From an uncultured Verrucomicrobiales bacterium (GTDB lineage Bacteria > Verrucomicrobiota > Verrucomicrobiia > Verrucomicrobiales > Akkermansiaceae): a DNA stretch of 64,000 nucleotides. Below, piece by piece: positions 50,698 to 61,800 of this stretch. The stretch is taken from positions 1 through 64,000 of the forward strand of contig CALCHQ010000102.1 in assembly GCA_937901085.1 (NCBI GenBank). Reading direction: 5' to 3'. Position 1 is the stretch's first letter; each line of letters begins with the position of its first letter. The notes under the pieces are model-generated. The model was not told the DNA's origin. It saw only the letters and a list, made by a program, of their open reading frames with translations, and did no database searches. Position numbers and translations under genes: made by a program.

Positions 50698-50726
50698 ACG
50701 CGCCCGCACACGGGCGCGTTCTTTTT
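50698..50726 (+). terminator. Terminator after dnaA
   Basis: Perfect 9-bp stem ACGCGCCCG / CGGGCGCGT, loop CACA, then TCTTTTT. Confidence 0.9.
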
Positions 50727-50760
50727 CAGCTTTATCCTACAAAAAAAGTATCTTTTCTGC

Positions 50761-50789
50761 TTGACCCTGCGTCCTTGCTCTTATATGAT
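50761..50789 (+). promoter_or_regulatory. Promoter of the Rrf2-GH110 unit, with dyad
   Basis: TTGACC (50761-50766), 17-bp spacer, TATGAT (50784-50789), 12-15 nt before the start. Inverted arms TGCGTC (50768-50773) and GACGCA (50791-50796) bracket the -10 box and could be an autoregulatory operator. Confidence 0.7.
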
Positions 50790-50804
50790 AGACGCACGGT
50801 TATG

Positions 50805-51224
50805 ATGAGAATATCCACCAAGGGACGTTATGCCCTCCGTATCATGTTAGACCTGGCGCAGCACAGCGACCAGGGTCCTGTTGCGCTGCGCGAAATCTCC
50901 GAACGCCAGAACATCACCCCCAAATATATGGAAAGCATCATGTCGCTGCTACTCCAGGACAAACTGGTGCAGAGTCTCCGGGGCAAATCCGGAGGCTACC
51001 TGCTGACCCGCCAGCCTGAAGAATATCCCATCTACGAAATCCTGAGCTGCGCGGAAGGCGGCCTGGCCCCGGTACATTGCCTTGCCATGGACGAAAACGA
51101 ATGCCCCATCCGCCCGCACTGCCTCACCATTCCGGTATGGGAGGGACTGCACCAGGTCATCAAGGATTACCTCAGCGGCATCACCCTTCAGAAACTCATC
51201 GAACAAGGAGCTACCTGTGTATAA
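50805..51224 (+). CDS. Rrf2-family transcriptional regulator with three-cysteine cluster
   Basis: 139 aa from ATG 50805 (MRISTKGRYALRIML, the family start; an ATG one codon upstream is also possible). Winged helix plus dimer helix. Cys92, Cys100 and Cys106 (HCLAMDENECPIRPHC) parallel the iron-sulfur ligands of IscR-type regulators (92, 98, 104), though the first spacing is longer, so it may sense iron-sulfur or redox state. Its end overlaps the GTG start of the GH110 gene by 8 bp. Confidence 0.88.
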   Translation: MRISTKGRYALRIMLDLAQHSDQGPVALREISERQNITPKYMESIMSLLLQDKLVQSLRGKSGGYLLTRQPEEYPIYEILSCAEGGLAPVHCLAMDENECPIRPHCLTIPVWEGLHQVIKDYLSGITLQKLIEQGATCV

Positions 51225-52953
51225 TTCCCGCACCACTCCCCTTTTCGTCAGCACCTTCCTTGTCTCCACAATGGCGGTTCCTGCTCTCATGGCCCAGGAA
51301 ATCAACGCCGCCGACCACGGCATCCTCCCCGGCAGCCAGGACTGCGGGGCTGCCGTACTGGCACTGCTCGACACCGCGCGCAGCCAGGGCGTCCGCTGCA
51401 TCCACTTTGCACCAGGCGAATACCACTTCTACGCCGGGAGCGCCCAGCCCATGCAGCTCTACATCTCCAACCACGACCAGCAGGAAGTCCACCCCGTTGC
51501 GCTGCCGCTGGTCAACATGAAGCAGCTGGAACTCCGCGGGGAAAACACCCGCTTCATCTTCCACGGCAAAATGCTGCCCTTTGTGCTGAAGGACTGCGAA
51601 GACATCACCATCAGCAACATCAGTATTGATGCCGCCGAACCCTTTTCTGCCGAAGGCCGCATTGTTGAAATCAAGGATGGCCGCACCACCCTCGAACTCA
51701 GCCCGGCCAGCCGCTACACCGTCGAGAACGGCAAATTCCTCCTCACCAACAACGGCCGCAAGGACGCCCTCCATTGCGCCCTCGCCTTTGAAGCCGACGG
51801 CCGCATGGTTCCCACCGGCCAATCCGGAGACATGGGCTGGTACGCACCGGCAGAGCAACTGCCCGGCAACCGAGTCCGATTTGCCGAAGATGCCACCCGC
51901 AAGGGACTCGCGGTTGGGCAGACACTCGTCCTGCGCACCTATTACCGCCCGCATCCCGGCATGCTGCTCTACCGCGCGAAGCGCACTACGCTGAACAATG
52001 TCGTCTTCCATGACAGCCAGGGCATGGCCCTCATCGCCCAGCGCAGCGAGGACATCACCATCCGGGGCGGCGGCTGCATCCGCGCTAAGGGACGCATGCA
52101 CACCACCGCAGCCGATGCCACCCACTTCTCCAACTGCCGAGGCCACATCAGCGTACAGGGAGCCACCTACGAAGCCATGATGGATGATGCCATCAACGTG
52201 CATGCCACCTGCCTGGGCATCAAGGAAGTCGAATCCCCCCGCAGCTTTATCGCCCGCTACATGCACGGGCAGGCCTACGGGTTTGAAGTCATGGAGCCGG
52301 GCGAACACCTCCAGTTCATCCACGGCCCCACGCTGGAACTCAATCCCCAGCTCCGCCAGGTGGCCAGTGTCGAAGTCATCGACCCGCGCCATGTGCGCGT
52401 GACTCTCACCGGGGACATTCCAGCCGGTATCGGCGCGGGAGATGCCATCGAGAATGCAGACTGGCATCCCAGCGTGGATTTCAGCTATAACACTGTACGC
52501 CACAACCGCGCCCGCGGCGCGCTCTTCACCACCCCGAAACCCGTACGCGTCATCGGCAACCACTTTGACCACACCCACGGCTCTGCCATCCTGCTGGCGG
52601 GCGATGCCCAGGGCTGGTATGAAAGCGGAGCCTGCCGGGATGTCCTCATCCAGGGCAATACCTTCCGCCACGGGCTGACCGGTCTCTACCAGTTCACCGA
52701 TGCCCTCATCGCCATCTGCCCCGAAGTGCGCCAGCCGGAAAAACAAGTGCAGAAATACCACCGCAACGTCCGCATCACCGGCAACCACTTCATCACCCAC
52801 CGGGTTCCCCTGCTCTCCGCCATCTCTGCAGAGGATGTGGATTTCACCGGTAATAAGATTGAGTACCACGACATCTACCCGGCGCAGTCCGGCGGACGCC
52901 CCTGGCTGCTCAAGCAGGCCTGCGGTGAAATGAAGCTGCAGACCACCGAATAA
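51217..52953 (+). CDS. GH110-type alpha-1,3-galactosidase, secreted
   Basis: 578 aa from GTG 51217, chosen because AAGGAG lies six bases upstream and the start gives a signal peptide (residues 1-24, ending LMA). Right-handed beta-helix enzyme. The block YISNHDQQEVHPVALPL, then RFIFHGKMLPFVLKDCEDITISNISID-type strands, matches the GH110 family, which removes alpha-1,3-galactose from blood-group B and linear structures. Later MMDDAINVHAT and HTHGSAILLAGD are typical beta-helix turns. Fits mucin glycan use in the gut. Coupled to the Rrf2 regulator gene. Confidence 0.8.
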   Translation: MYNSRTTPLFVSTFLVSTMAVPALMAQEINAADHGILPGSQDCGAAVLALLDTARSQGVRCIHFAPGEYHFYAGSAQPMQLYISNHDQQEVHPVALPLVNMKQLELRGENTRFIFHGKMLPFVLKDCEDITISNISIDAAEPFSAEGRIVEIKDGRTTLELSPASRYTVENGKFLLTNNGRKDALHCALAFEADGRMVPTGQSGDMGWYAPAEQLPGNRVRFAEDATRKGLAVGQTLVLRTYYRPHPGMLLYRAKRTTLNNVVFHDSQGMALIAQRSEDITIRGGGCIRAKGRMHTTAADATHFSNCRGHISVQGATYEAMMDDAINVHATCLGIKEVESPRSFIARYMHGQAYGFEVMEPGEHLQFIHGPTLELNPQLRQVASVEVIDPRHVRVTLTGDIPAGIGAGDAIENADWHPSVDFSYNTVRHNRARGALFTTPKPVRVIGNHFDHTHGSAILLAGDAQGWYESGACRDVLIQGNTFRHGLTGLYQFTDALIAICPEVRQPEKQVQKYHRNVRITGNHFITHRVPLLSAISAEDVDFTGNKIEYHDIYPAQSGGRPWLLKQACGEMKLQTTE

Positions 52954-53027
52954 GCCTCCAGCTACCTGCTGGCAGTCTGCACCTGTACCAAATAGGGGCA
53001 AACTGTCAGCAAGCCGTTGGTTTAGGC

Positions 53028-53056
53028 TTGAAAATTCGGTCGATTCGGTGTATAAG
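53028..53056 (+). promoter_or_regulatory. gltX promoter
   Basis: TTGAAA (53028-53033), 17-bp spacer, TATAAG (53051-53056), then six bases (GCGCGC) to ATG 53063. The transcript should begin at the start codon. Confidence 0.75.
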
Positions 53057-53062
53057 GCGCGC

Positions 53063-54418
53063 ATGTCTACGCCCGTACGCACACGCTTTGCCCCCTCGCC
53101 CACCGGCTACCTGCACATCGGTGGTGCCCGTACCGCTCTGTTCAACTACCTCTTCACCCGCAAGATGGGCGGCACATTCGTGCTGCGCATCGAAGACACC
53201 GACCAGGAACGCCATGTGGAAGACGCCATGAAGGCTATCTTCACCGGCATGAGCTGGCTGGGGCTGGATTGGGATGAAGGCGAAGGCAAGGGCGGCGCTT
53301 ACGAGCCCTACTTCCAGAGCCAGCGCAAGGACATCTACGACCGCTACTTCCAGAAGCTCGTGGACATGGGCCGTGTGTACGAATGCCCCGCCCCCAACAA
53401 GCGCGACAAGAACGGCGACGAAATTCCCGGCACCAGCGAGGGTACCGTGTGGCGCTTCCGCTTCAAGCGCGAGGGCGTGATGACCCTGCACGACATGGTC
53501 TGCGGCGACATCTCCGTCGACTACAACAACGTGGACAACACCCCCGACATGGTGGTGAAGCGCACCGACGGCTCCTACATCTTCCACCTGGTGAATGTAG
53601 TGGATGACATCGAGATGAAGATTACCCATGTTATCCGAGGCGAAGACCACATCATGAACACCTTCAAGCACCTGCAGCTTTTCGACGCCTTCGGCGTAGA
53701 GCCGCCTGTGTATGCCCACATCCCGCTCATCCAGAACCCGGACGGTTCCAAGATGAGCAAGCGCGACGTGGGCGCCCAGCTGGGCAACTACCCGGAGGAA
53801 GGCTTCCTGCCCGATGCCGTGGTGAACTTCATCGCCCTGCTCGGCTGGAGTCCCAAGAGCGATGCCGAGGTCTTCACCAAGGACGAACTCATCAACCTCT
53901 TCTCGCTGGAGAACGTGAACCGCGCCGCCGCCAAGTTCGACATAACCAAGTGCAAGTGGATGAACCAGCAGCACATCATGCGCCTGGCTCCTGAGCAATT
54001 CGTGGAGCTTGCCCTCCCGTTCTGCACCAAGGCCGGACTGGAGGATACCGCCCAGCTGCGCGAGGTTCTTCCCTCCGTGCAGACCAAGGTGCAGCTGCTC
54101 AGCGAAACTCCCGCCTGGGTCAAGTGGGTGCAGGTACTGGAATACGAGGAGGAATCCATGGCCAAGCTGCAGGAGAACGCCCGCGAGATGCTCGACATCT
54201 TCGTGGTGGCCGCCAAGGGCATCGAGGAATGGAGCGGCGAAGCCGCCTTCCAGATGGTGAAGCCGCTCACCAAGGCCAATGGCGTGAAAGTGGGTGCTAT
54301 GATGTTCCCGCTGCGCATGGCCCTCACCGGCTGCCACGCCGGCCCCGGCATCGATGTCATCATGCAGGCCCTGGGCCGCGACGAAGTGCTGCGCCGCATC
54401 GAGATTTTCCCCTGCTGA
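53063..54418 (+). CDS. gltX: Glutamate--tRNA ligase
   Basis: 451 aa from ATG 53063, giving MSTPVRTRFAPSPTG; a GTG at 53048 would lie in the promoter. Class I synthetase with the HIGH-like YLHIGG and KMSKR (DGSKMSKRDVG) motifs, and an ending typical of the discriminating/non-discriminating GluRS helical domain. Slightly short for the family (~470-500 aa). queA follows 9 bp later. Confidence 0.94.
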   Translation: MSTPVRTRFAPSPTGYLHIGGARTALFNYLFTRKMGGTFVLRIEDTDQERHVEDAMKAIFTGMSWLGLDWDEGEGKGGAYEPYFQSQRKDIYDRYFQKLVDMGRVYECPAPNKRDKNGDEIPGTSEGTVWRFRFKREGVMTLHDMVCGDISVDYNNVDNTPDMVVKRTDGSYIFHLVNVVDDIEMKITHVIRGEDHIMNTFKHLQLFDAFGVEPPVYAHIPLIQNPDGSKMSKRDVGAQLGNYPEEGFLPDAVVNFIALLGWSPKSDAEVFTKDELINLFSLENVNRAAAKFDITKCKWMNQQHIMRLAPEQFVELALPFCTKAGLEDTAQLREVLPSVQTKVQLLSETPAWVKWVQVLEYEEESMAKLQENAREMLDIFVVAAKGIEEWSGEAAFQMVKPLTKANGVKVGAMMFPLRMALTGCHAGPGIDVIMQALGRDEVLRRIEIFPC

Positions 54419-54427
54419 TTTGATTTC

Positions 54428-55405
54428 ATGCGAACCACCGACTTTGATTACCACCTGCCTGAAGAGCTGATAGCCGACCGGCCTCTGCCGGATCGTGCCG
54501 CCAGCCGCATGCTCGTGGTGCATCGGGACACCGGGCTCATCGAACACCGCCATTTCCATGATATCATGGAATATGTGCAGCCCGGTGACCACTTTGTACT
54601 CAACAACACCAAGGTCGTACCCGCCCGCTATTTCAGTAACGACGGCAGCATCGAACTCGTGCGTGCCGGGCTGGCGCAGGAACTCGTGTGGAAATGCCTG
54701 GTGCGCCCCGGCAAGAAAATGAAAGTCGGTCGCACCGTGCAGGTCGGTGATGCCACCGGCACGGTGGAAAGCATCGATGATGAAGGCTACCGCTACATCC
54801 GCTGGGATAAATTCATCGACCCGGAGGTTTACGGCCGCCTGGCCCTGCCACACTACATGAACCGCGAAAGCGAACCGGCAGACAAGGAACGCTACCAGAC
54901 CATCTACGCAGAACACGAAGGAGCCATTGCCGCCCCCACCGCCGGACTGCACTTCACCCCGGAAATCCTCAACGCCCTGCCGCACAGCTTTGTGACCCTG
55001 CATGTCGGCGTGGGCACCTTCCGCCCGGTGAAAGTCGAAAACGTGGCCGACCACCACATGCACCGGGAAAGTTTCGTGATGCCGCAGGATACGGCCGATG
55101 CCATCGCCGCAGCAAAGCGCGTTGTTGCCGTGGGCACTACCAGCGTGCGCGTGCTGGAAACCCTGGCCACCCGCCACGGCACCCCCCTGCCCGCCACCAG
55201 CGGAGATACCGACATCTTCATCTACCCCGGCTATGAGTTCAAGACCGTGGGCGCGCTGCTCACCAACTTCCACCTGCCGCAAAGCACGCTCATCATGCTG
55301 GTATGCGCCTTTGCCGGCAAGGAACTCATCATGGAAGCCTACCGCCAGGCCGTTGAACAGCGCTACCGCTTCTTCTCCTATGGCGACTGCATGCTGATTG
55401 TCTGA
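54428..55405 (+). CDS. queA: S-adenosylmethionine:tRNA ribosyltransferase-isomerase
   Basis: 325 aa. Builds epoxyqueuosine on tRNA from 7-aminomethyl-7-deazaguanine. DFDYHLPEELIADRP at the N terminus, VLNNTKVVPAR, AAPTAGLHFTPEIL, LHVGVGTFRPV and FHLPQSTLIMLVCAFAG are all family blocks. Its stop overlaps the next start (ATGATG region at 55405). Confidence 0.95.
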   Translation: MRTTDFDYHLPEELIADRPLPDRAASRMLVVHRDTGLIEHRHFHDIMEYVQPGDHFVLNNTKVVPARYFSNDGSIELVRAGLAQELVWKCLVRPGKKMKVGRTVQVGDATGTVESIDDEGYRYIRWDKFIDPEVYGRLALPHYMNRESEPADKERYQTIYAEHEGAIAAPTAGLHFTPEILNALPHSFVTLHVGVGTFRPVKVENVADHHMHRESFVMPQDTADAIAAAKRVVAVGTTSVRVLETLATRHGTPLPATSGDTDIFIYPGYEFKTVGALLTNFHLPQSTLIMLVCAFAGKELIMEAYRQAVEQRYRFFSYGDCMLIV

Positions 55406-55770
55406 TGATGAAACACCTGTCCAGGCTCTACAATTTCCGGGGCAGACTCAGCCGCCGCGACTTCCTTACCTGCTGGCTCTGGGTCTACCTCCTGCCGAAA
55501 ATCTGGCCTTTCCTGGCCGCCATTGCGAATGTTCTCCTTCTCGGCAAAGAAAGCCAGCCGCTCGAAATAGCGGGTGGCGTGGCGCTCAGCGTATCCGTAC
55601 AGCTACTGCTTGTATCCTTTTTCCTGGGGGCTATCTGGCGGCGTCTGAATGACATCGGCTTTGCACTCTGGCCGAAACTGCTCATCTGCGCCCTCATGTT
55701 CGTGCTGCCGCCATTCGGGTGGATGCTCCAGCTCACCCTGCTCCTGCTTCCCTCCCGCCGCCAGAAATAA
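55405..55770 (+). CDS. DUF805 membrane protein
   Basis: 121 aa with three to four membrane helices. NFRGRLSRRDFLTCWLW and AIWRRLNDIGFALWPKLL are the two DUF805 signatures (GRxxRxxFW and RRLHDxGxS). Function unknown for the family. Overlaps queA by one base, so it is the last gene of the gltX unit. Confidence 0.85.
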   Translation: MMKHLSRLYNFRGRLSRRDFLTCWLWVYLLPKIWPFLAAIANVLLLGKESQPLEIAGGVALSVSVQLLLVSFFLGAIWRRLNDIGFALWPKLLICALMFVLPPFGWMLQLTLLLLPSRRQK

Positions 55771-55784
55771 AACGTAACCTTGCT

Positions 55785-55838
55785 CTCAACAGCTAAACGC
55801 GCGCAGGTCTTTCAAAGGCCTGCGCGCGTTGTGTTGAG
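55785..55838. terminator. Hairpin between converging gltX unit and PEP-CTERM gene
   Basis: Stem AACGCGCGCAGG / CCTGCGCGCGTT (55796-55807 and 55819-55830) extended by CTCAAC / GTTGAG. No long T-run on either side, so termination strength is uncertain. Confidence 0.7.
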
Positions 55839-55855
55839 ACTCCTTATGCTGCCAT

Positions 55856-58800
55856 TCAGGCCTTGCGGCGACGGCGTGCCGCCAGAGCCGCCAGCCCCAG
55901 CAGGCTCAAGGCCGCCGTTGCCGGTTCCGGAATCGTCTCGGTGGAGGTGACAAACACAATCGTGTTAGTGCTGCCGCCATTTCCTTCATAGGAGGCCGTC
56001 AAACTGACGTAACCGCCATCGGAGGAACGCTGCACGGAAACGAGGCTGCCGCTGATGTTCAGGCCGTAATCCAGCATCACATCAGAACCAAAGGAAAGGC
56101 GCACGGCATCGTAGCTGTTGAAATCGTACCCCTGGAAGAGAATTTCCAGGGAGTTTCCACTCACCGTCAGCGCTCCATCTAGCATGGCCGAAGTAATATC
56201 CAGCACGCGCGCATCAGCCTCCAGCGTGTAGGTGGCATCTCCGCCAAAGGCCTGCAACGTCATGGCATCGGCGAGTTCTGAGCTGCCGGACTGTCCCCCT
56301 GAAATCTGCAACGCTACGGCAGACACATCCATCCTGGCAGCTGCGCCTTCCAACGCAACCACAGCAGAATCAGCATCCAATGTCAGATTCTGCAAGGTCA
56401 GAGCAGCTTTATCATACAACTCCACCAAAGTGTTGGACACATGGGTACGGTTCGTCCCCTGACCCGCAATCAGGGCTGTATTTTCCTTTCGGGTCACCGT
56501 TTCATCCAATTCTTCCGTCTCAGGCTCCCAGGCAAGCGTACTACCACCAGAAATAACGGCTTCGGTCTTGCCGTCCTTGCCAGACAGACGAACACCTCTA
56601 TCCTGTGCATATTCATAGTTTGCAGACGACGGAATCTCCCCTACCACGCTCAAAGAAGCTCCCTCATCAATACGGACTGAGCCGGAAACCTGAGCAGTAC
56701 CAGCAAGCTGAACCCCTGGGTAATAAGATTTGTAACTGCTGATTTTGATATTAGAGGGCGTCTCTCCCGTTGAGCGGATGTCTCCGGAAAGTTTGATTAA
56801 GACTGGTGCAGAATACCTATCGATGCCACAAGAGTCTTCATTGGAGTTATTCGTGCTGAAGGCGTAAGGAGTGGCGGTAAAATTGATATCGCCACCCACA
56901 AGACTGATATCCGATGCATATTCGGTTAAAGCAACCGTCGCGCCAAGTGTAGCGCCACTACCCAGCACCAGCTGCAGATTCTCCGATGCGGAGCTGCCTC
57001 CTGCATACAAAGAACTGCCGTTGAGTACACTCACCGTCACCTGTCCCTCTGACGGAGCCTGAATCGCCGGAGAGGCGCCGACTACATTCGCCGTGTCATC
57101 CAAGACCAGGACAGCCTTATTATCAAGCGTCACCGAAGCATTCCCGGCTTCGAACGAAATACCACATTTCACGCCAACAGAAGCATTGTCAACATGAAGG
57201 CTGGCGTTGCCGCCCAGTATGATTCCGTTCATGTATGCCGCGTTTCCATTTCCATCGCCTTCCACTGTAAGGCTGCCGTCAGTAATGGCGTATACGGAAG
57301 CACGGTCCTGGAATGAGGTGTCGTCTCCAGAAAGATGAATAGCATTCGTCCCGCTGAGATTCTTGTTGTACGCATGCTCTGCCACAAATCTCTGGCCGCC
57401 GGAAAGCTCCAGGCGCGAATTCTGCCCCATATGTACTGACCAGACAGTTTCTTTTTCAGAAAGGTTCAGACTCAATGTACCGTTGTTGACGGTATAGCGA
57501 CCGCCGTTCAAATCTGCATTGTTCAGCTTCAGAGAACCAGAGGATACCTCGATACCCGACACCTTTGTCTTGACCTCAAAGACAGTTTCACCGCACCCGC
57601 TTTGTTCAATGAAGGACGCTGTCAGGTTGCTGTCGGAGTCATGTCCCACAATCGTATATGTCTTCTCTGCATTCTCGAAGAAGAGTTTGGAAACAGCAAC
57701 CTGGCCTTGCAGATGAGCGGATGTCTTTTCAGCTTCATCCGTAAAACGCAGGTTCGTTGTAGAATCAGGAGTGCCAGTGGTTGCAAACGCATCAGATGTC
57801 CAGGAACTATTCTGATCCGTACCGTTCCAGGTCTTGACATTATCGGTAAAGGTCACCACCAGATTACCATTGGAGTCACAGGAGAACTCTGACTTGATAG
57901 TACCCAGATTGGAGTCCGTAAGCGAACTGAGCAAGTCCTTCCAATTACCGGAAGATAAAGTAAAGGACTGACCTAAGTAAGTGTCGCGGTCGATATTCGT
58001 GAACTGAATCGTCACTCCTTGACTGGTCGAACTCAGGCTGCCCGCAAAATCCAGGGAGCTTCCGCTACTTATCAAGGCATTGACATCAAAGACTATCTTA
58101 CCTCCATTCAAGCTCAGAGACCCCATGGTGAGCGAAGCTCCGGCGGCATTGACGCTAAGCGAGTCACCGGCATCCAGGGAATAGGTGTGATTTCCCAGAT
58201 TCAGCGAACCGGCGGCATTCAAGGCGATATCCCCCTGCACATTCAAGGAAGTCACCCCGGAGAAATCAAGCGTCCCCGTATTCTGGAGGGCAATATTCTG
58301 CACCACCACTGAGCTGCCATTGAATTGCTGAACGCCTGTACCGGCCATCTCAATACTGATCCCCTTCGAGGCAGAATCAGATGCGGCTCCAATGCTGCCG
58401 CTGTACGTGTAGTTACCGCTGCCGGTAATCACGAGCGCAGCCTGGCGGGTAGAGGCCGGCGCTGTTGTTGCAATGGCAGACGGCGCGGTCCCTGCAAACA
58501 GGTGAGAATACGCATTACCATTCAGACCGCCAACCTTCACGCGGTCTGCATTCAACGCCAATGAAACATAAAAATTATTATCATCCGCGCCAGTAAGATT
58601 AACCGTGGCAGAGCTGATGGCCTCTGTGCTGTTTATCTGCAAATAAGCCTGATAAGGACGCGTATGTCCAGTATAGTTGCAATCGCGATTCACATTAATA
58701 GCACCGGAGAAGCCTCCCTCTCCACCAATGATGAGCTGAGCAGTCTTAGAATGTGTGGTTGTGGAATTCCAATTAAGGGAGCCAGCACCGGTCAGTTTAT

Positions 58801-61800
58801 CCAGCTGCCAGATGGTATTCCAGGTATGGTCTATCACATTCAATGTCTTTCCAGAGCCGACATTGATTGCATCAAACTGCTTCAGCATGTTATCTGCACC
58901 GGATGACTCAATACTGTGGAGATTGATTGCAGAGGCTCCGACATCCACCAAGCCGCCGATATGCTGGGCCTGAGTCGTATTGAAATACACGTCGGAGGAG
59001 GCAATAGAAAGCGTGCCACCATTCTGGTTCAGCTTTGTTGCCGTAAATTTCCAGATACCGCGACCTTCAAGAGTACCCACAGCCCCCTGTTCAACTGAAA
59101 GGTCTCCGGCAAAATCGGTAAACCACGTATCCGCATTTGCTCCCGACTGCAACCTGCCATCATTCGCGAGTAAGACATTACCCTGCATGTTGCGGTTACT
59201 GCCCCAGCAATTCATGCTGAGGATAGCGCCGTTCTCCACACGGGTAACGCCAGTGGCAGAAAGCGCGTTGTCGGCCTTTGTATAAACAATGCCTTCCTTA
59301 ATGGTGAAGAGATTCCAGCTGTTATCCGCAGAAGATAGAACAAGCTGACCCGTCCCGGTCTTGACAAGATTACCCACCTGGATAGAACCAAACTGCTGTG
59401 AGCCATCACCTGACTTGTTCATATCCAGAACAACAGTACCCTCTGCATCACCACGAAGCAGTCCGCCCTGCTCCAGCAGAATATTCTGAAGCTTCTGGGT
59501 TGTATTGCCTACATCCAGAATACCGCCATCCTTGACGGTGACGGAGCTTGCGTCATCCAGGGCATTATCCTCGGAGAAGCACAGGGAAACACTCCCGTTC
59601 TTGCCGGGGCTGCCATCCTGAACGGTGACGGCACCTGTATAGGAAGTCTGCGCGGCCAGCACAACATTTCCACCAATGGTTCCCTTGGCATCCACCATCA
59701 ACGCATTCGAGCCTTTGAGAGCGGCATGATTGCTCAGGGAAAGGCTGCCCGTATACCCGCCCAGACGGTAGGATTCAGATGCGCCGACCTCAATGGTACC
59801 GTCATAGACAGCATCATCTGCCGCCGCCGAGAGTGACAAGGCAGTCATCCCGGTCATATCAACAGATTCAGCATCATAGAAATCCAGCAACAGGGAACCG
59901 GCAGAATCACCTGTCAGGTTGCCTTTGATGTCCGAAACCGGATCATGCAGCACCAGCCCCTTGCCATAGGCAAGGTTCACCTTGGCATTTCCCAACGCGG
60001 CAGAAGTGGCATCGAGCGCCACATTACCTGCCATGCTGATGGTGCCGGAAAGCTGATTCGCCGTATTGGTGAGCCGGACAACGCCACTATCGTTATCGCG
60101 CCCCACCACCAGGTTCTCCGCCGCCACGATGGCATTCACCACCAGCGTGCCGCCACCACCGCCGAGTTTCGGGGCTGTAATCGTTTCATCTTTTGCGCCA
60201 TATTGAACTACCTTGCCAGTCTCTGCGCCAATGTAAAGTCCAGAACCCTGCGGCAGGTTCAAGGCTCTGTTCAGATCATTCCCCAGCGCCAGCAGACCCG
60301 AAGAGTTTGCCGCATCCACGAAAGTAAGGGCATTATCCGAGGTCAGGCCACTCTGAACCGTCAGGGTTGTGCCGGCGGCCAGCTTCCAGCCAGGACCAGT
60401 GCCGAGAGCGGCGGTGTCCTCAGCAATGAGATGGCCACCCTCCAGGGTTTTCGAGCCGTAGAATGTGTTATTGCCCGTCAGAGTCAGCGAACCGTCAGCG
60501 GTATCCACCACCATGTTACCGAAACCGGAAATGGAATACCCGTAAGTGAGGTTCGCCGTAGTGTCTTCAGAGAACAGCACCTGCAGCGTACCGCCCTCCA
60601 GCACCGTATTGCCCTTGTGGCCGTAGTATTCAGAAATAGCGTAGGTATCTTCCAGCGCATATCCGCCTTCAATGTATTCATAGCGGTTCTGCACGCCCTC
60701 GCGCATAATGTAGGAGGCATTGGAATTCACCGTTACCGTGCCGGTCAGGCGGGCATGACTGCCCAGTTCGAATACTCCCTTGTCTACGGTTACATTCATG
60801 CGGGCATCTGCATAGTGCCAGTCGTTCTCCTTCTGCCAGCACATGGCTTCATTCCATCCATTGGCATTCTTTTCCGGGTAAATCAGCTGACTGATACCGT
60901 GTTCGGTGATGGTCCCCTGGAAGATGACATGACCGCCACCTGACACCGTCAGGCCGCTGTCCTTGTGCTGCAGATGGGTATGAATACTGTTCAGCTCCCA
61001 TGTGCCGGTTCCCGAATAATTCACCTGGATGCCAGCCTTGGCCGTATCGGCAAATGAGCCCAGCCAGCTACCACCCTTGGTGAAGTTCAGCTGGATGGTT
61101 CTATCCGATGAGTTCGTGATGACCGCATCCTGCGTCAGCGCTTTCATCGAGAAATGGCCCTCTGCACCTTCCTTCCAGGAATGGCCGGCAAAATCCAGCG
61201 TCGCGCCGCCGTTACCGAAAGTGAAATCCCGCTTAATCTGGGAAATACCGCCCAGCAGCTGAACCGTCGTTCCATTGTTAGCCAGCACATTGTAGGCAGC
61301 ATAGCCATTCGTCTGGTTCAGGATGGTACTTCCCTTGCCGCCGAGGTTCAGCATGATATCGTTGTCGCCGGTACCATTCACCACCAGCGTGCCATCACCA
61401 ATCTTGCGGACTTCACGGGTCTTACCGGTGCTGAGCAACTTCAGGTGTACTTCCACATCCTCACCGATGATATAACCGGCAGAATCCAGATACCCCTTAC
61501 CGGAAATGGTATAGGTGGCTTTATCCTGATTTCCCTTGGTAAACTCGGTATAGCCGATACCTGTATCAACCACGGAATTCACCTGAATGGTGTAATCCGT
61601 TCTATCCTTGGCGTTGAACACCAGGTTATCTGTCATGAACAGGTCGGCATAATCCAGACTGGAAGCATCCGTGTTATTCTGCCGGGCGTTCAGGTAATCC
61701 TGCGTCAGAGCATACCAGTTATCCTCATCGCGGATATCCGCCATGTCATTCCAGGTACTCTTGCCCTGCTCCACACCAGTAAAGGAGGCAAGCGTTCCGC

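Noticed and set aside
51211..55282. Very long minus-strand open frames (630 and 758 codons) opposite the GH110, gltX and queA genes
   Set aside because: The plus-strand genes have clear families and motifs; the antisense frames show no domain, are rich in His/Gly/Ala, and arise from GC-rich codon bias. The same holds for antisense frames over argG, the beta-CASP gene, priA and nadE.
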